DNA of 64,000 nt from Microbulbifer sp. A4B17 (lineage in GTDB: Bacteria > Pseudomonadota > Gammaproteobacteria > Pseudomonadales > Cellvibrionaceae). Under the pieces are notes generated by a model that did no database searches, was not told the origin of the DNA, and saw only the letters and a program-made list of their open reading frames with translations. Positions 53,805 through 62,583 of the stretch are shown in pieces. Position 1 is the first letter of the stretch. Each line of letters begins with the position of its first letter. Both the position numbers and the translations under genes were made by a program. Where the stretch lies: NCBI RefSeq assembly GCF_003076275.1, contig NZ_CP029064.1, positions 1,870,501 to 1,934,500 on the forward strand, written 5' to 3'.

Positions 53805-54419
53805 TCAGCTTTCCTCGGCTTCTTCTTCAGTCTCTTTAGAGCCGAAGAGGTAGTCGCTGGTGTCGGACAGGCGAGAGGAATCACTCGTGCTCGTGGTGCT
53901 GGAGGAGTAAGTAGAGCTACCGCGAGTACGGGCTGCGGGCTTCTCTTCTGCCGCAGGCAGGTCTGGGTGTACCAGACGATCAGAGAACTCCTTGTGGCGC
54001 TCTTTCATTTCGGAATCAGTATCAACCATGTCCATGGAGCCACGGAATTTACCGCCGTCGTCCAGCTTGATTCTTGGTGCAATCAGGTTGCCATTAACTT
54101 GTGCGGTGTTGCGGATTTCGATCAACTCATCGGCAAGGGCATCGCCATCCAAGGTGCCTTCTACAACAATATTTTTTGCGTGGATATTGGCAGTAACTGC
54201 ACCGCCAGTGCCAACAGAAAGATTGTGGCCAACCATGATCACGGTACCATCAACAGTACCTTCCACGTGCAGATCTTCGGTGCCGATCAGCTCGCCACGA
54301 AAGTTAATACCTTCACCCAGCACTGACTTGGAGCCTGAGCCCGAAAGAGATGATTGCTGCTCAACAGCGCTCATGCCCGCTAAAAATGGTGTGGAGTCAT
54401 TGCTTTTGTCAGTGCTCAT
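53805..54419 (-). CDS. Bactofilin family cytoskeletal protein
   Basis: The central 110 residues (about 33-145) show the bactofilin beta-helix: repeated short strands such as FRGELIGTEDLHVEGTVDGT and HAKNIVVEGTLDGDALADE (each part of a continuous run) and QVNGNLIAPRIKLDDGGKF. N- and C-terminal tails are flexible, the last being Ser/Glu-rich. Bactofilins polymerise into membrane-associated filaments in cell shape, stalk or chemosensory positioning. The gene precedes the motor operon on the same strand across a terminator-like hairpin. Confidence 0.93.
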   Translation of the reverse strand: MSTDKSNDSTPFLAGMSAVEQQSSLSGSGSKSVLGEGINFRGELIGTEDLHVEGTVDGTVIMVGHNLSVGTGGAVTANIHAKNIVVEGTLDGDALADELIEIRNTAQVNGNLIAPRIKLDDGGKFRGSMDMVDTDSEMKERHKEFSDRLVHPDLPAAEEKPAARTRGSSTYSSSTTSTSDSSRLSDTSDYLFGSKETEEEAEES

Positions 54420-54717
54420 AGAAATAAGTCTCTCTGTTTAGAAAAGTCAGCTGTTGCGTCGATTGTACCGATAACCGTGGTTACAAGGTTGTCGATACGT
54501 TGGGTTTTTGTTAAATCGGAAAATCAAAATTTTCAAAAGTGATAAGGCACTTTTAATGGCGGGTACGGATTATTTTGATACTGAATAAAACCTATCAAAA
54601 CAAACGGCCCTACATTTATGTCAAATTTTTTTCTTTGCTGTGAGTGTTTTACTAAAAAAGAAAATTAGACTATCCGTGCTTTTGGTCACCTAAAATATCC
54701 CTGTCTCTGCCTTTTCC
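54420..54717. other. Gene-free bactofilin upstream region
   Basis: This is an AT-rich stretch of about 300 bases with no open frame of interest. It must carry the bactofilin promoter; TTGTCGATACG-like and AT-rich segments exist, but no hexamer pair is convincing. Confidence 0.4.
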
Positions 54718-54996
54718 CTATTGTGCACATACCTTAAGAACGACTTCCTTTGTCCTTTTACAGTTTTCGTCTCTCTCGTAGAGTTGCAATGCCCGTTTTC
54801 TCGTGCTTGCATCAAGGTGAAGAAGAGGCTCTTCTGGCCTTAAGCTACGATCGATTTTTGCGATTGCTGTTGATATCGCTATATTCTCGCTATTTACTTC
54901 AGGCTCGACCTGTAAGTAAATATTTACTTCCTTTTGTGGAGGGCATACTTTTCTAATTGTCTGCTGATGGGTATCGAGCCTATTGGCACAAAACAA
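54718..54996 (-). CDS. Doubtful small protein, possible remnant of an HTH-TM regulator
   Basis: A 92-codon frame without good ribosome site or recognised family. The segment LHLDASTRKRALQLYERDENCK resembles LRVDASTRNENLASVRLLNN in the regulator encoded at 55484-56092 (each shown in part). At DNA level TTTCTCGTGCTTGCATC matches TTTCTGGTGCTGGCATC at 15 of 17 positions. It could be a decayed copy of the C-terminal half of that gene. Treat as tentative. Confidence 0.3.
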   Translation of the reverse strand: MFCANRLDTHQQTIRKVCPPQKEVNIYLQVEPEVNSENIAISTAIAKIDRSLRPEEPLLHLDASTRKRALQLYERDENCKRTKEVVLKVCAQ

Positions 54997-55483
54997 TATA
55001 TGATTGGAATACTACCTACAGCGAGCTTACCAGCGTTTTCGGTCTGGCAATCAATCAAGCTGACCTCGACTTGAATGCGCTGAATTTAGCACGGATTGCA
55101 TGCTAAAAGTGTGACTTGTAGCACCTTTTGGTCGTGATGATCGTCGTTTCCTGTTTTTTAATCCGCTAATGATTTACGGCTTAAAATATTGTTGCAATAT
55201 GCGATGTATTCCTATGTAAAGAATTGTTTATGTTGGCATTTGGATTAATGTCTGAGCCTTGCATTCTTGCGCTTTCAAAATTCTATCCTAAGTGTAAGTG
55301 TGCACTTATTTGCAATGACTATTGGGTGTCCTCAGGAAGGCTGTTTTCACAGGGTGGAGCTGCAGGCAGTTTTTGCTAGGATATATGTCACTCACCGCAT
55401 ACCTCTCAGTCCCACCCACAAAAAGGTAGGCCCAAGAGATATTTTTGGTGGCGTTGGCAGGGGTGCCAGCCTTGCTGGGCTGG
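54997..55483. other. Gene-free gap
   Basis: Nothing coding was recognised in these 487 bases. A plus-strand frame at 55267-55500 lacks a ribosome site and family resemblance. Confidence 0.4.
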
Positions 55484-56092
55484 CTAAATTTCAGGGGTAA
55501 TTTGGATTTTAAACGGAGTTCCGTTTGAAGTTTTAAACTCTACCTCTGCAGCTTGGTTGAATCCTGTCACCAGAATGGGACTTGCTATCTGCTTGTAACC
55601 ACTAGAAGCCCCAAATTCATATATTTTTGTCTGCAATCGAATTTGGTTTTCAGAAACTTGTTCGGCAGACACCTCGAACCTAAGTGTGTTTTCGATTTGG
55701 ATTTCGCTTTCATCTCCTTCGTTATTGAGGAGGCGGACGGAGGCTAGGTTCTCGTTTCTGGTGCTGGCATCTACCCTAAGCATTATTGGAGAAGCTGACG
55801 ATAAGAAAGTATATAAGAGCAAAGTCGTACTCAGGGCCAATATTGCGGTGAGATATTTTCTGCCCTGCTTGGCCATCGATATTTTTGGGTTTTCCTGAAG
55901 GATTATATCTATGGGCTTCAGTGAAAATGCTGAAGATATTGCTTTTATTGAATCTTGAGAGGCATTTCCACTTTTTTCTATCCGTTGAATGGTTCTAAGG
56001 CTTAATGATGCAACATCGGCTAGTTGTTGTTGACTCCAAGCCCTAGTTGTTCTCAGTTTAATAATTTTCTTTGAGTTAACTTTCACTTCCAT
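55484..56092 (-). CDS. Membrane-anchored XRE-type HTH regulator
   Basis: Residues 10-60 form an XRE helix-turn-helix (WSQQQLADVASLSLRTIQRIE). A single TM segment follows (about 80-97, YLTAILALSTTLLLYTFL), then a periplasmic domain of about 105 residues of beta type. The layout, cytoplasmic DNA-binding domain plus TM plus sensor, resembles one-component transmembrane regulators. Target genes are unknown; neighbours do not suggest one. Length is 202. Confidence 0.85.
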   Translation of the reverse strand: MEVKVNSKKIIKLRTTRAWSQQQLADVASLSLRTIQRIEKSGNASQDSIKAISSAFSLKPIDIILQENPKISMAKQGRKYLTAILALSTTLLLYTFLSSASPIMLRVDASTRNENLASVRLLNNEGDESEIQIENTLRFEVSAEQVSENQIRLQTKIYEFGASSGYKQIASPILVTGFNQAAEVEFKTSNGTPFKIQITPEI

Positions 56093-56583
56093 ACTTCTGT
56101 CCTCTGAAAATTGAGCTCCATTTTCAGGGGGCAGTCCTTATTGGTTACGATGTTCTTGCGACACCTGTCTGACAGCTATATGACTTTGTCCAAATAATGG
56201 GCTATCTGTGCAACTTGCGGTCAATGGTGGGCGTGTTTGAAGGTTAGGTGGTTCACTGATGTACTACAAGAGGCGCACAATCTTTAACTATTGCCCTGGA
56301 TCCACTTTCTGGATCGGGAAGACATCTATAGGCTCTAAGTTCTCACTTTGAGATAAGTAAAAGGCTAGAGAGTTGAGTCAGGTTGTAACTGGAGGTTCGG
56401 ATAGTGGCTCTTCTGTTTTTTTGGGGGGGAAGGTTACCACTAAGCAGAGCCGAAGAGCTTTCAATGAGAACATGTAGCAAGATGACTTATGGAGCTTCTG
56501 AACAATTCCGTAATATCTCTGTGAGCCAGAAGCATCACGGATTTATTTAGAGGCTCCTTATATAAATTTAACTCTCCAAGCCA
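56093..56583. other. Gene-free gap
   Basis: No convincing coding frame. A short hairpin with GATCCA and TGGATC arms lies near 56310. The right part borders the PhzF stop codon at 56584. Confidence 0.4.
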
Positions 56584-57369
56584 TTAAATCTTAATACTGC
56601 CGTGAAGATAATTTACAGCGCCTCCCTTGAGAGAGACTCTGTTACTATGCAGTTCGCAGTGAATTAGTCCAGTCCGCTTGGAGAGTTGCTTAGCTAAAAG
56701 TACATCCTTTTTAAATTGTTGGCTCCAATATGGTGCCAGTTGACAGTGCGCTGACCCGGTCACAGGATCTTCGTTTACCCTTAATTTTGGATAGAAGCAT
56801 CGGCTAACGAAATCAATATCATTACTCATCCCAGGAGCGGTAATGACAACTCCTCGTTTATCCAGCTGGGAAAGTTTTATAAAATTTGGATTTACAGATT
56901 TTAGATCGGTTTCGCTACCCAACACAGCTATATAATCATATGCACACAGAACTTCTCGCGGAGTGATGCCGAGGCCATCAATAAGAGCATCTGGTGCTTC
57001 TGTGGATACCGGAATGCTAGCCGGAAAGTCCATGCTATAGACAGCTCCCGATCTCTGGGCTAACAGTGGGCCGCTTTTTGTATCAAACTGGATGGTTTGG
57101 CCTGAGTATCTTAAATGAGTAAATAGAACGTGGGCAGCTGCGAGTGTGGCGTGGCCACATAAATCTACTTCTGCCTCAGGAGTAAACCATCTCAGAGAAA
57201 AGGAATCTTCATTTTTAACAAAGAATGCGGTTTCAGAGAGGTTGTTTTCCTCAGCTATTTTTTGCAGCGTCTCATCCGAAAGCCAGTTATTAAGAGGGCA
57301 TACAGCAGCAGGATTACCTTCAAATGCTTCGGAGGCAAAAGCATCTACTTGATAAATTGCTAGTTCCAT
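56584..57369 (-). CDS. PhzF family isomerase-like protein
   Basis: The 261-residue protein matches the PhzF/diaminopimelate-epimerase-like family: QVDAFASEAFEGNPAAV at the start, the catalytic Glu in NNLSETAFF, LRWFTPEAEVDLCGHATLA, and DPVTGSAHCQLAPYW. The family has a phenazine biosynthesis isomerase and many members of unknown substrate; with no phenazine genes here, a specific role cannot be given. Confidence 0.92.
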   Translation of the reverse strand: MELAIYQVDAFASEAFEGNPAAVCPLNNWLSDETLQKIAEENNLSETAFFVKNEDSFSLRWFTPEAEVDLCGHATLAAAHVLFTHLRYSGQTIQFDTKSGPLLAQRSGAVYSMDFPASIPVSTEAPDALIDGLGITPREVLCAYDYIAVLGSETDLKSVNPNFIKLSQLDKRGVVITAPGMSNDIDFVSRCFYPKLRVNEDPVTGSAHCQLAPYWSQQFKKDVLLAKQLSKRTGLIHCELHSNRVSLKGGAVNYLHGSIKI

Positions 57370-57552
57370 TAGTTTTTTCCTTGAGTAATAGATGCTACTT
57401 TCGGTCAGTATAAAGTTATTGTGATAGTTGGTGTGTTTATGCCAGATTGCTTTGTGGTACCAATTTCCTAAGGCGAAGGGAGGCTAGGATGCTCATACCA
57501 TCAGTGCTCCATGGGGCGGGCCTTCAAAGTCCACAGAGATATAGTGAATTAT

Positions 57553-58188
57553 TTACAGGCTCTCTAGCTGCGCAAAGCGACGTTCGTAATAAATCAAGCC
57601 GTTGGATATGCGCATAATCTCAAGAAGGTCTCCAGAAGAAAATCCAACAACAATCTTAATAGGTGCTTCTTCACTGTATTGGAGAAGTTGTTCGTTTTTG
57701 CAGAGTTCTTGCGCTAAGAGGGATGTATAGCATAAGCTGAAACCAATGTATCCGTCTCTATTTAGGTGTTTCGGCTTGTTAGCTCCTTTACACAAGGCTG
57801 CAATATTTCTCAAATATCTCGAGCCCAAATCAGATTTTGAATATATCCAATCCTGTCTGCTTTTAAATAGTTGAGGAAGTAGAGTTAAGCTGATATCTGG
57901 GAATTCCCGGCCGATACTATCTCTGAATTCACGCAGCTCGAAATATAGGACTGAAGGAGGAAGCGAGTCCCCAGCAGCTACCAGTTCTGTATCGAACCAT
58001 GTTTGGGCTAGGTCAAGTTCATCCGTTCCTAGCATAGTGGACAGCTTTAGCCATGCCAAATTGGGGATTCGGCCATCAGCCCAAAAAGAAAGGTTTTCAA
58101 GGCCGTCTTGGATGGATTCGTTTTTTTCCAACGTATCGAAAATCACTTCATAGTATTCAGCTATAGACAAACCCCGAACTCCTGTCAT
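57553..58188 (-). CDS. Uncharacterised soluble protein
   Basis: A frame is open from 58422, but its first part lies within the CopD-like gene, so translation should start later; ATG at 58188 or TTG at 58221 are possible, neither with a strong ribosome site. About 211 residues result, helical in character, with motifs WFDTELVAAGDSLPPSVLYFEL and CKGANKPKHLNRDGYIGFSL (in parts). No family is recognised. It probably shares the transcript of the CopD-like gene, which ends about 95 bases before it. Confidence 0.6.
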   Translation of the reverse strand: MTGVRGLSIAEYYEVIFDTLEKNESIQDGLENLSFWADGRIPNLAWLKLSTMLGTDELDLAQTWFDTELVAAGDSLPPSVLYFELREFRDSIGREFPDISLTLLPQLFKSRQDWIYSKSDLGSRYLRNIAALCKGANKPKHLNRDGYIGFSLCYTSLLAQELCKNEQLLQYSEEAPIKIVVGFSSGDLLEIMRISNGLIYYERRFAQLESL

Positions 58189-58282
58189 ATCCCATTTTTG
58201 CTTAGTATATCGATCAAGCAAGCCAGTGGGGACGTTTTTGGCTTTTCCTTCTGATTCAGCAGTATGTGCGCTGGGGCGCAAT

Positions 58283-58726
58283 CTAAAACAACCATCCCGT
58301 TCGAAATGAAATTCCAACAAAAGCAAAGAGAACGGACAGCACTGTAACTGGGATAATATGGTATGCCAGTGCAGTGAGATTTTTTTCAGAAAGATTTGGA
58401 ATGATTCGCAGCCTTGCGTCAATTGCCAGTAAGAAAGTGCATGCCAAAAGAATCAGCTTGAAGGATACCAGGCGAGAAATTGGATTGGTGAAGTTGAACC
58501 ACTGAGATAAGTCAGGCAGTAGGGTATATGAGAGATATAGCCCGGAGAGTATTTGGATGACCAGGGCGGGGATGCCGATCTTTTCGTAGCTGCTTTCAAA
58601 TCGGGAAAGAAAGGCTACATCCTTATCCCGTAAAACTTTGGGTAGTATTGTGCAGGCAAGTATCAGGTGCCCGCCGGTCCAAATTGTTGCACCTAGAAGG
58701 TGAAAAAAAAGTACTACGTTGTACAT
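58283..58726 (-). CDS. CopD-like membrane protein
   Basis: The 147-residue protein has four TM segments, with FFHLLGATIWTGGHLIL near the N-terminus and a terminal TM helix (ITLAVSILFAFVGISF-like, here VTVLSVLFAFVGISF). These fit the DUF2269/CopD family of four-helix membrane proteins found with copper resistance systems. No copper-binding Met/His cluster is apparent, so copper function is not shown. Confidence 0.75.
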   Translation of the reverse strand: MYNVVLFFHLLGATIWTGGHLILACTILPKVLRDKDVAFLSRFESSYEKIGIPALVIQILSGLYLSYTLLPDLSQWFNFTNPISRLVSFKLILLACTFLLAIDARLRIIPNLSEKNLTALAYHIIPVTVLSVLFAFVGISFRTGWLF

Positions 58727-58815
58727 CCTGTCCCCCAGACAAATCCTTGTTGGGGGACTATAGCGCTAAAATCTACAGGTGTCTGCTGCCAAATAGGGGT
58801 AGAAAGTAGCGCTGT

Positions 58816-59232
58816 CTACTCCCTGGGTTCCGGCCGGGACCAAATCCAGTAGGCGCCGCAACTGATGCCGCCAATGGTGAAGCAAAGAAGGTAAATATTA
58901 CTGATATGAAGAATGGCAAAAGCCAGGGATATAGCCATTGTCAGGCTGGCCAGTAACTTGGTTCTGCGACTTACATAACCACTGCGCCAAGTCCGCAATA
59001 GGTGCCCAAAGAGATGGTGTTCTTCGATCCATTGGTGCAGGCGCTGGGAGCTGCGTGATGCGGCCCAGGCACCGAGGACAATAAATACAGCCGACGGCAG
59101 TCCGGGAAGAATGGCTCCGATAATGCCAAGGGCGATAAAAAAGCAAGCAGCGGCGCCCCACAGCCAGCGCATCCAGCCCTTTGCCAGCGGCGGGGTGTAG
59201 GACATTACGCTGTCTTCAGTGGATTCTTTCAT
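58816..59232 (-). CDS. YbaN/DUF454 family membrane protein
   Basis: The 138-residue protein has four hydrophobic stretches and the DUF454 signature: ALGIIGAILPGLPSAVFIVL, AAWAASRSSQRLHQW-like segment, and HHLFGHLLRTWR. The family is widespread with no known function. The frame permits an inner ATG at M10 (59205), so the exact start is uncertain. Confidence 0.88.
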   Translation of the reverse strand: MKESTEDSVMSYTPPLAKGWMRWLWGAAACFFIALGIIGAILPGLPSAVFIVLGAWAASRSSQRLHQWIEEHHLFGHLLRTWRSGYVSRRTKLLASLTMAISLAFAILHISNIYLLCFTIGGISCGAYWIWSRPEPRE

Positions 59233-59471
59233 TCGGTACCTCTACCTTCTAGCTTATTGCAGTAGTCGTGCATCAAAAGTAACAATATTTGTCCGCTTGG
59301 TCTGCTTGCTCATAAGCAGTTTACCCAGCACCTAGTAAATAGAGTCAGCAGGCCGATAGGTCGCTAGTGCAGGGTAACGGATTATGTGGATGATTTCCTC
59401 TGTCCAGGGAGGTGACTTTCTGGTTTATGTAAAGCCAGGCCTCCCAGTTCTGAGAAAGCAATTTATTTTGG

Positions 59472-60308
59472 TTAACGAATAAAAAATTCGACCGGAACGG
59501 CCATTGTCAGAGGATCACCGGGTACCTCTTCCGGTGGTCTAGGCAGTGGTTCTGCCCTGCGCACCAAGGCCACGACTTCTCGGTCGAGAGACGATATGCC
59601 ACTGGCTCGGTGCAGCTCAACCTTTAGTACTTTGCCTTTTCTGTCCATCGTGAATTGTACCCAGGGAATACCCTGCTGACGCCGTATTTGGGCGCTACGG
59701 GGGTAGCGTTTTCTTCGCTCAAGGTGAGCCTGTAATTGATTCTGCCAGGTTAATCTGGCTTGTGATTCCCTCTGGTTCAAGGCGCCCACTTCCGGTGCCG
59801 CAGCTTGCTCTGCTTCTGCTACATCTGCCGCGAGAGGGGCAGATGTTTCTTCAACAACAGTTTCTCCAGTAGCCTCTCCACTGGAGTCTTGTTGCTGTGC
59901 GATTTCCTTCTCTTCCACTGGCTCAGGGGTCTCTTCCTTTTCCTCCGTGGGGGGCTCCTCTTCGGGCTTCTCAATGGCAATTTCCGAGGGGGCTTCTGGC
60001 AAAATAACAGGCTCTGGCTGCGCAGAGGTTTTTTGTGGCTCGTTGCTCTGCTGGTTTGCGGGAGAGGATTCCTGTTGTTGAGGACCTACCGGTAGCGACG
60101 TGGGTGGTGCCACTGGAGCGGCTACCATACTGACTTCAAATACCTGTGGTGCTGCAGCAGGTGGCAGCGCCAGTTCGGATTTGGGCTGCCATAAAAAATA
60201 GACGGCAATAAGTCCGTGAAGGGCTAGGGCGCAGCAAAAGGCGCAGAGCGATAGAAAAAATCGCGGACGCTTCGCAGATTTTACCTTCGGGCCGGCCAAG
60301 AGGCTCAT
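59472..60308 (-). CDS. tonB: TonB energy-transducing protein
   Basis: The 278-residue protein has one N-terminal TM anchor (about 18-41), a long Pro/Glu-rich periplasmic spacer (60-170), and the C-terminal TonB domain with RYPRSAQIRRQQGIPWVQFTM (in part) and VALVRRAEPLPRPPEEV. It carries energy from ExbBD to outer-membrane receptors. Its ATG overlaps the exbD stop by 4 bases, so it is the last gene of the hemO-exbBD-tonB operon. Confidence 0.92.
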   Translation of the reverse strand: MSLLAGPKVKSAKRPRFFLSLCAFCCALALHGLIAVYFLWQPKSELALPPAAAPQVFEVSMVAAPVAPPTSLPVGPQQQESSPANQQSNEPQKTSAQPEPVILPEAPSEIAIEKPEEEPPTEEKEETPEPVEEKEIAQQQDSSGEATGETVVEETSAPLAADVAEAEQAAAPEVGALNQRESQARLTWQNQLQAHLERRKRYPRSAQIRRQQGIPWVQFTMDRKGKVLKVELHRASGISSLDREVVALVRRAEPLPRPPEEVPGDPLTMAVPVEFFIR

Positions 60309-60739
60309 TGGTTTACGGTCGCCGGTTTATCCAGACCTACCAGAGCGATTTTCTGGTATCCGGCACTGGCAAGGCGGTTCATCAGGTCCATCAAATCCCC
60401 ATATTCTACTTTGCTGTCGGCACGCAGCAGGATTTGCTGTTCTGTGCCAATTTCATTTGCCTGGAGTTCAGCAGCTAAGTTCTCCCGCACAATAACTTTG
60501 TCCTCACCGAGAGTCAGGGTGAGGTCCTTTTGCAGGGTGAGATATTTCGGATCTTCTGCCTGGGGCTGTTGTGGAGCTGTCGCCGAGGGTAGATTAACCG
60601 GCACGCTTACAGTGGCCAACGGAGCCGCAACCATAAAAATAATTAGCAATACCAGCATCACATCGATAAAAGGTGTGACATTGATATCGTGCTGTTCTGG
60701 TAGTTCTTCGCTATTGCTGCTGTTGAGATTGAATGCCAT
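60305..60739 (-). CDS. exbD: Biopolymer transport protein ExbD
   Basis: The 144-residue protein has the ExbD/TolR pattern: DINVTPFIDVMLVLLIIFMVA with the membrane Asp, then a periplasmic domain (LRADSKVEYGDLMDLMNRLASAG, in part). The start shares one base with the exbB stop. With ExbB it forms the proton-driven motor for TonB. Confidence 0.93.
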   Translation of the reverse strand: MAFNLNSSNSEELPEQHDINVTPFIDVMLVLLIIFMVAAPLATVSVPVNLPSATAPQQPQAEDPKYLTLQKDLTLTLGEDKVIVRENLAAELQANEIGTEQQILLRADSKVEYGDLMDLMNRLASAGYQKIALVGLDKPATVNQ

Positions 60740-61692
60740 TAGTTGACGCCCTGAACCTGCGGTACTGCGCGCTTTTTGTTCGCGCTAACCAGTTCGGCGA
60801 GCGGGCGCGCATTTGGATGATGGCGATCCAGGTCCCGACTAATCAGTACCATTAAGGCGGTGACATTATCGGCCAATACCGCACGATAGTTGCCGATAGC
60901 GCGGGAGAAGTAGTTGTAAATTACTACCGCTGGAATTGCAGCAACCAGGCCGATCGCAGTTGCCAGCAGGGCTTCGGCAATACCTGGAGCCACAACGGCC
61001 AGGTTTGTGGTTTGGGTTTTTGCGATACCGATGAAACTGTTCATGATGCCCCAAACAGTTCCAAATAGACCGACAAAGGGGGCGACGGAACCGATGGTTG
61101 CCAGAATTCCGGTGCCACGGTTCATGTCGGTAGCGAGAGAAGCCTGGACTCTTTCCAGGCGAGCCAGAACACGTTCTTTTAAGCCGTCATCTGACACTGG
61201 GCCACCAGAAGATAAGTCGAGTTCGTGGCGACTCGCTTCTACCAATAACAGGGCACCGCCGGTTTGGCCTGAAAGCTTCGATTCGGCACTGGCGAACGTC
61301 TTGCTTTGGATCAGGGTTGCCAATAATTGTTTGGCCTTGCGACGTGTTATTACTAGCTGCACGGTTTTAAAAAGCCAAATCGCCCAGGTTAAAACAGAGG
61401 CCAACAGCAGGCCGATCATTACGCTTTTAACGACGATATCCGCTGCGTGATACATTCCCATCGGAGATAAATCATGTGCGCTGAAAGCGGTATCTCCGAT
61501 GTTGGAGGTTGCAGTCGAGGTAGAGTTGTCTTGATTTTCTTGCAACCCCAGGGAGGCTTCCAGATCTCCTTCGAGAACTATTTCTGTATTACTTGGCTCG
61601 CTTGAGTTGGAATTATTTTCCTGCGCTAAAGCCGGTAATGGGCCCAATGTGCTGCCTAGCAGGCACAATAAAATTACAGTCCAGATTTTCAT
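60739..61692 (-). CDS. exbB: MotA/TolQ/ExbB proton channel ExbB
   Basis: The 317-residue protein has a cleavable-type signal (ending ALAQE), an acidic spacer, then the three TM helices of the ExbB fold: about 88-110, 200-225 (SVAPFVGLFGTVWGIMNSF) and 238-262 (EALLATAIGLVAAIPAVV). The N-terminal extension is longer than in E. coli ExbB, as is common in heme/siderophore-linked TonB systems. It begins 31 bases after the heme oxygenase gene. Confidence 0.92.
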   Translation of the reverse strand: MKIWTVILLCLLGSTLGPLPALAQENNSNSSEPSNTEIVLEGDLEASLGLQENQDNSTSTATSNIGDTAFSAHDLSPMGMYHAADIVVKSVMIGLLLASVLTWAIWLFKTVQLVITRRKAKQLLATLIQSKTFASAESKLSGQTGGALLLVEASRHELDLSSGGPVSDDGLKERVLARLERVQASLATDMNRGTGILATIGSVAPFVGLFGTVWGIMNSFIGIAKTQTTNLAVVAPGIAEALLATAIGLVAAIPAVVIYNYFSRAIGNYRAVLADNVTALMVLISRDLDRHHPNARPLAELVSANKKRAVPQVQGVN

Positions 61693-61723
61693 TACCGACT
61701 CCTGGCTTCAGGTGAAAAATAAA

Positions 61724-62356
61724 TTAGGGTGTAGCGGGCGCTAATAATTGTTCGACATTTTGTCGTGCAAAAGCAAAGGCCTGTTTGGCCCCATTGAGGG
61801 CTACTTCTTTTTGCTCTTGGTTGAGTTCAAGAGCATCTAACGCAGTTTTGAATTGGCGCCAGTGTAACCCGCGACCGTCTTCATGTCCTGCCAAGTGGCG
61901 TGCGCCGAACTCTTCTGATAAATCCAGATGTTTGCGCGCGTACTTGAGAAGGAATGCCGCTCCTAAGTTGGAGCCTTCAACTACGTAGAGCCAGCCCAGT
62001 GCAGAGTGGAAATCACTAATTGTGACTTCTGCTGCGGCTTGCTGATCAGCTTTCAAATCACTCTCGGGCATTTCAAAATCAGCACAGTCCTGGAGGACTG
62101 CTTCAGAGCGGTCTCTCTCTTTCAGACCGGGCAAAAAATTATTTAATTCGTCACTTTGAAACCAATCAGACACTGCTTGATGCAATCGTGACTGCGTGCG
62201 AACAAACAGTGCATACCGCTCGCGATTGGAAAATGGTGACAGGGACATAATGCGTTTATCAAGACTCTCGTGGGTCGTATTAGTGCCTTCTTTCAGCCAA
62301 GCGGAAAAGGTGGGCTCTGTTGGTTCAACGGATTGGCATTCTGCTGGATTGCTCAC
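61724..62356 (-). CDS. hemO: Biliverdin-producing heme oxygenase
   Basis: Heme oxygenase releases iron from heme with formation of biliverdin and CO. The proximal His lies in TTHESLDKRIM, and the distal helix reads GWLYVVEGSNLGA, both as in HemO/BphO types. GTG at 62356 is preferred because GGAAAA lies just upstream; TTG at 62383, which would add 9 residues, is the alternative but directly follows a perfect AATAACC...GGTTATT hairpin. Expression with exbBD-tonB points to iron acquisition from heme. No bacteriophytochrome gene is adjacent. Confidence 0.85.
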   Translation of the reverse strand: MSNPAECQSVEPTEPTFSAWLKEGTNTTHESLDKRIMSLSPFSNRERYALFVRTQSRLHQAVSDWFQSDELNNFLPGLKERDRSEAVLQDCADFEMPESDLKADQQAAAEVTISDFHSALGWLYVVEGSNLGAAFLLKYARKHLDLSEEFGARHLAGHEDGRGLHWRQFKTALDALELNQEQKEVALNGAKQAFAFARQNVEQLLAPATP

Positions 62357-62520
62357 GGGATTTTTCCAAAACAAATTAAACAATAACCGCCCGGTTATTC
62401 CGGTGGCTTTGTAATGGGTGACGGACCAAATTCAAATTAACCCATCCCGTTGATCAATATTTTTTGAAAAATTCACCGGGTTATTCCAAATTGATATAAC
62501 ATTCTCAGCTCAGCCACTTT

Positions 62521-62541
62521 AAATGAGAATAGATATCATTT
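62521..62541. promoter_or_regulatory. Fur box candidate between hemO operon and fecI-type gene
   Basis: AAATGAGAATAGATATCATTT has 6-bp inverted ends (AAATGA/TCATTT) and resembles the Fur consensus of alternating GATAAT/ATCATT units. It lies 43 bases before the sigma factor start and within the divergent promoter region of hemO. Confidence 0.7.
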
Positions 62542-62583
62542 ACAGTCCCCGCCCTCAAAAGATTACAGCGTAAGGTCTGAGTT

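Noticed and set aside
55267..55500. 77-codon plus-strand frame in the gap before the HTH regulator
   Set aside because: No ribosome site, no family, and it overlaps the 3' end of the opposite gene.
58189..58422. N-terminal extension of the uncharacterised protein into the CopD-like gene
   Set aside because: More than half of the extension overlaps the CopD-like coding sequence in another frame, and the overlapping part translates as a low-complexity shadow.
60739..62356. Heme oxygenase read as a phytochrome chromophore gene (bphO)
   Set aside because: No bacteriophytochrome kinase is nearby and the gene is packed with exbBD-tonB, which favours iron acquisition.
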